This document shows, in pieces, positions 63,811 to 64,000 of a DNA stretch of 64,000 nt. The DNA comes from Paralvinella palmiformis (Eukaryota > Annelida > Polychaeta > Terebellida > Alvinellidae): NCBI GenBank assembly GCA_025642065.1, contig JAODUP010000945.1:1-64000 (forward strand), written 5' to 3'. Below the pieces are notes generated by a model that was not told the origin of the DNA, did not search any database, and worked only from the letters and a program-made list of their open reading frames with translations. The stretch's first letter is position 1. The number at the start of each line of letters is the position of its first letter. Made by a program: the position numbers and the translations under genes.

Positions 63811-64000
63811 TGTGGTGTGATCATGGAATTTACTTCTTGGTGTCCGACTCGTTAAGAGTACTAAAAATCAACCAGCCATTTATAAACTAATCATTGATTT
63901 TTCAACCAGGATGTCTTGACGTTTACAAAATTCACACCAAAAATAACTGCGGAGCCAGCTACACTTCCAGGTGGTATATAGCGGTTCTCCAATAACTATG

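Overview
This is eukaryotic nuclear DNA: intron-rich, AT-rich and loaded with microsatellites and tRNA-derived SINEs. Both recognisable genes are animal genes. The GT..AG introns, the invertebrate-like repeats with CACT/GAGT tails and a CR1/L2-like LINE suggest a lophotrochozoan, most likely a mollusc; the species cannot be fixed from the sequence. No prokaryotic operon, CRISPR array, rRNA gene or intact tRNA gene was seen.

Layout. (1) 1-14,044: no recognisable exon; microsatellites, SINE copies and one coding-like relic. (2) 14,045-30,315, plus strand: ten exons of a soluble guanylate cyclase beta-2 (GUCY1B2-like) subunit. All join in frame into about 630 residues (H-NOX, HNOBA, coiled coil, cyclase domain), ending in a CaaX-like CVVS. 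Only the first, N-terminal exon is missing. The heme-pocket exon (17,946-18,022) is too short for ORF calling and was found by its YxSxR motif. (3) 30,316-40,773: intergenic DNA with a decayed LINE, a second LINE 3' end, SINEs and a TTAA-flanked terminal-inverted-repeat element. (4) 40,778-61,894, plus strand: a complete AP-1 gamma (AP1G1) coding sequence, 21 coding exon positions and 828 residues, with two duplicated exon pairs that look mutually exclusive. (5) 61,895-64,000: AP1G1 3' UTR with three AATAAA signals, then the downstream flank.

The genes are not functionally linked. One makes cGMP in response to NO or another heme ligand. The other is a subunit of the clathrin adaptor that sorts cargo between the trans-Golgi and endosomes. 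They lie head-to-tail about 10 kb apart and differ in intron character: cyclase exons are hemmed in by microsatellites, AP1G1 introns hold few.

Most unusual observations: the two same-length, same-phase exon pairs in AP1G1; an array of about nine 47-59 bp repeats upstream of cyclase exon 25,960 that copies the splice acceptor plus the exon start, giving a row of decoy 3' splice sites; a partial copy of another cyclase exon end with its donor; and a hAT relic with a dimerisation-domain remnant. I found no wholly new multi-gene system.
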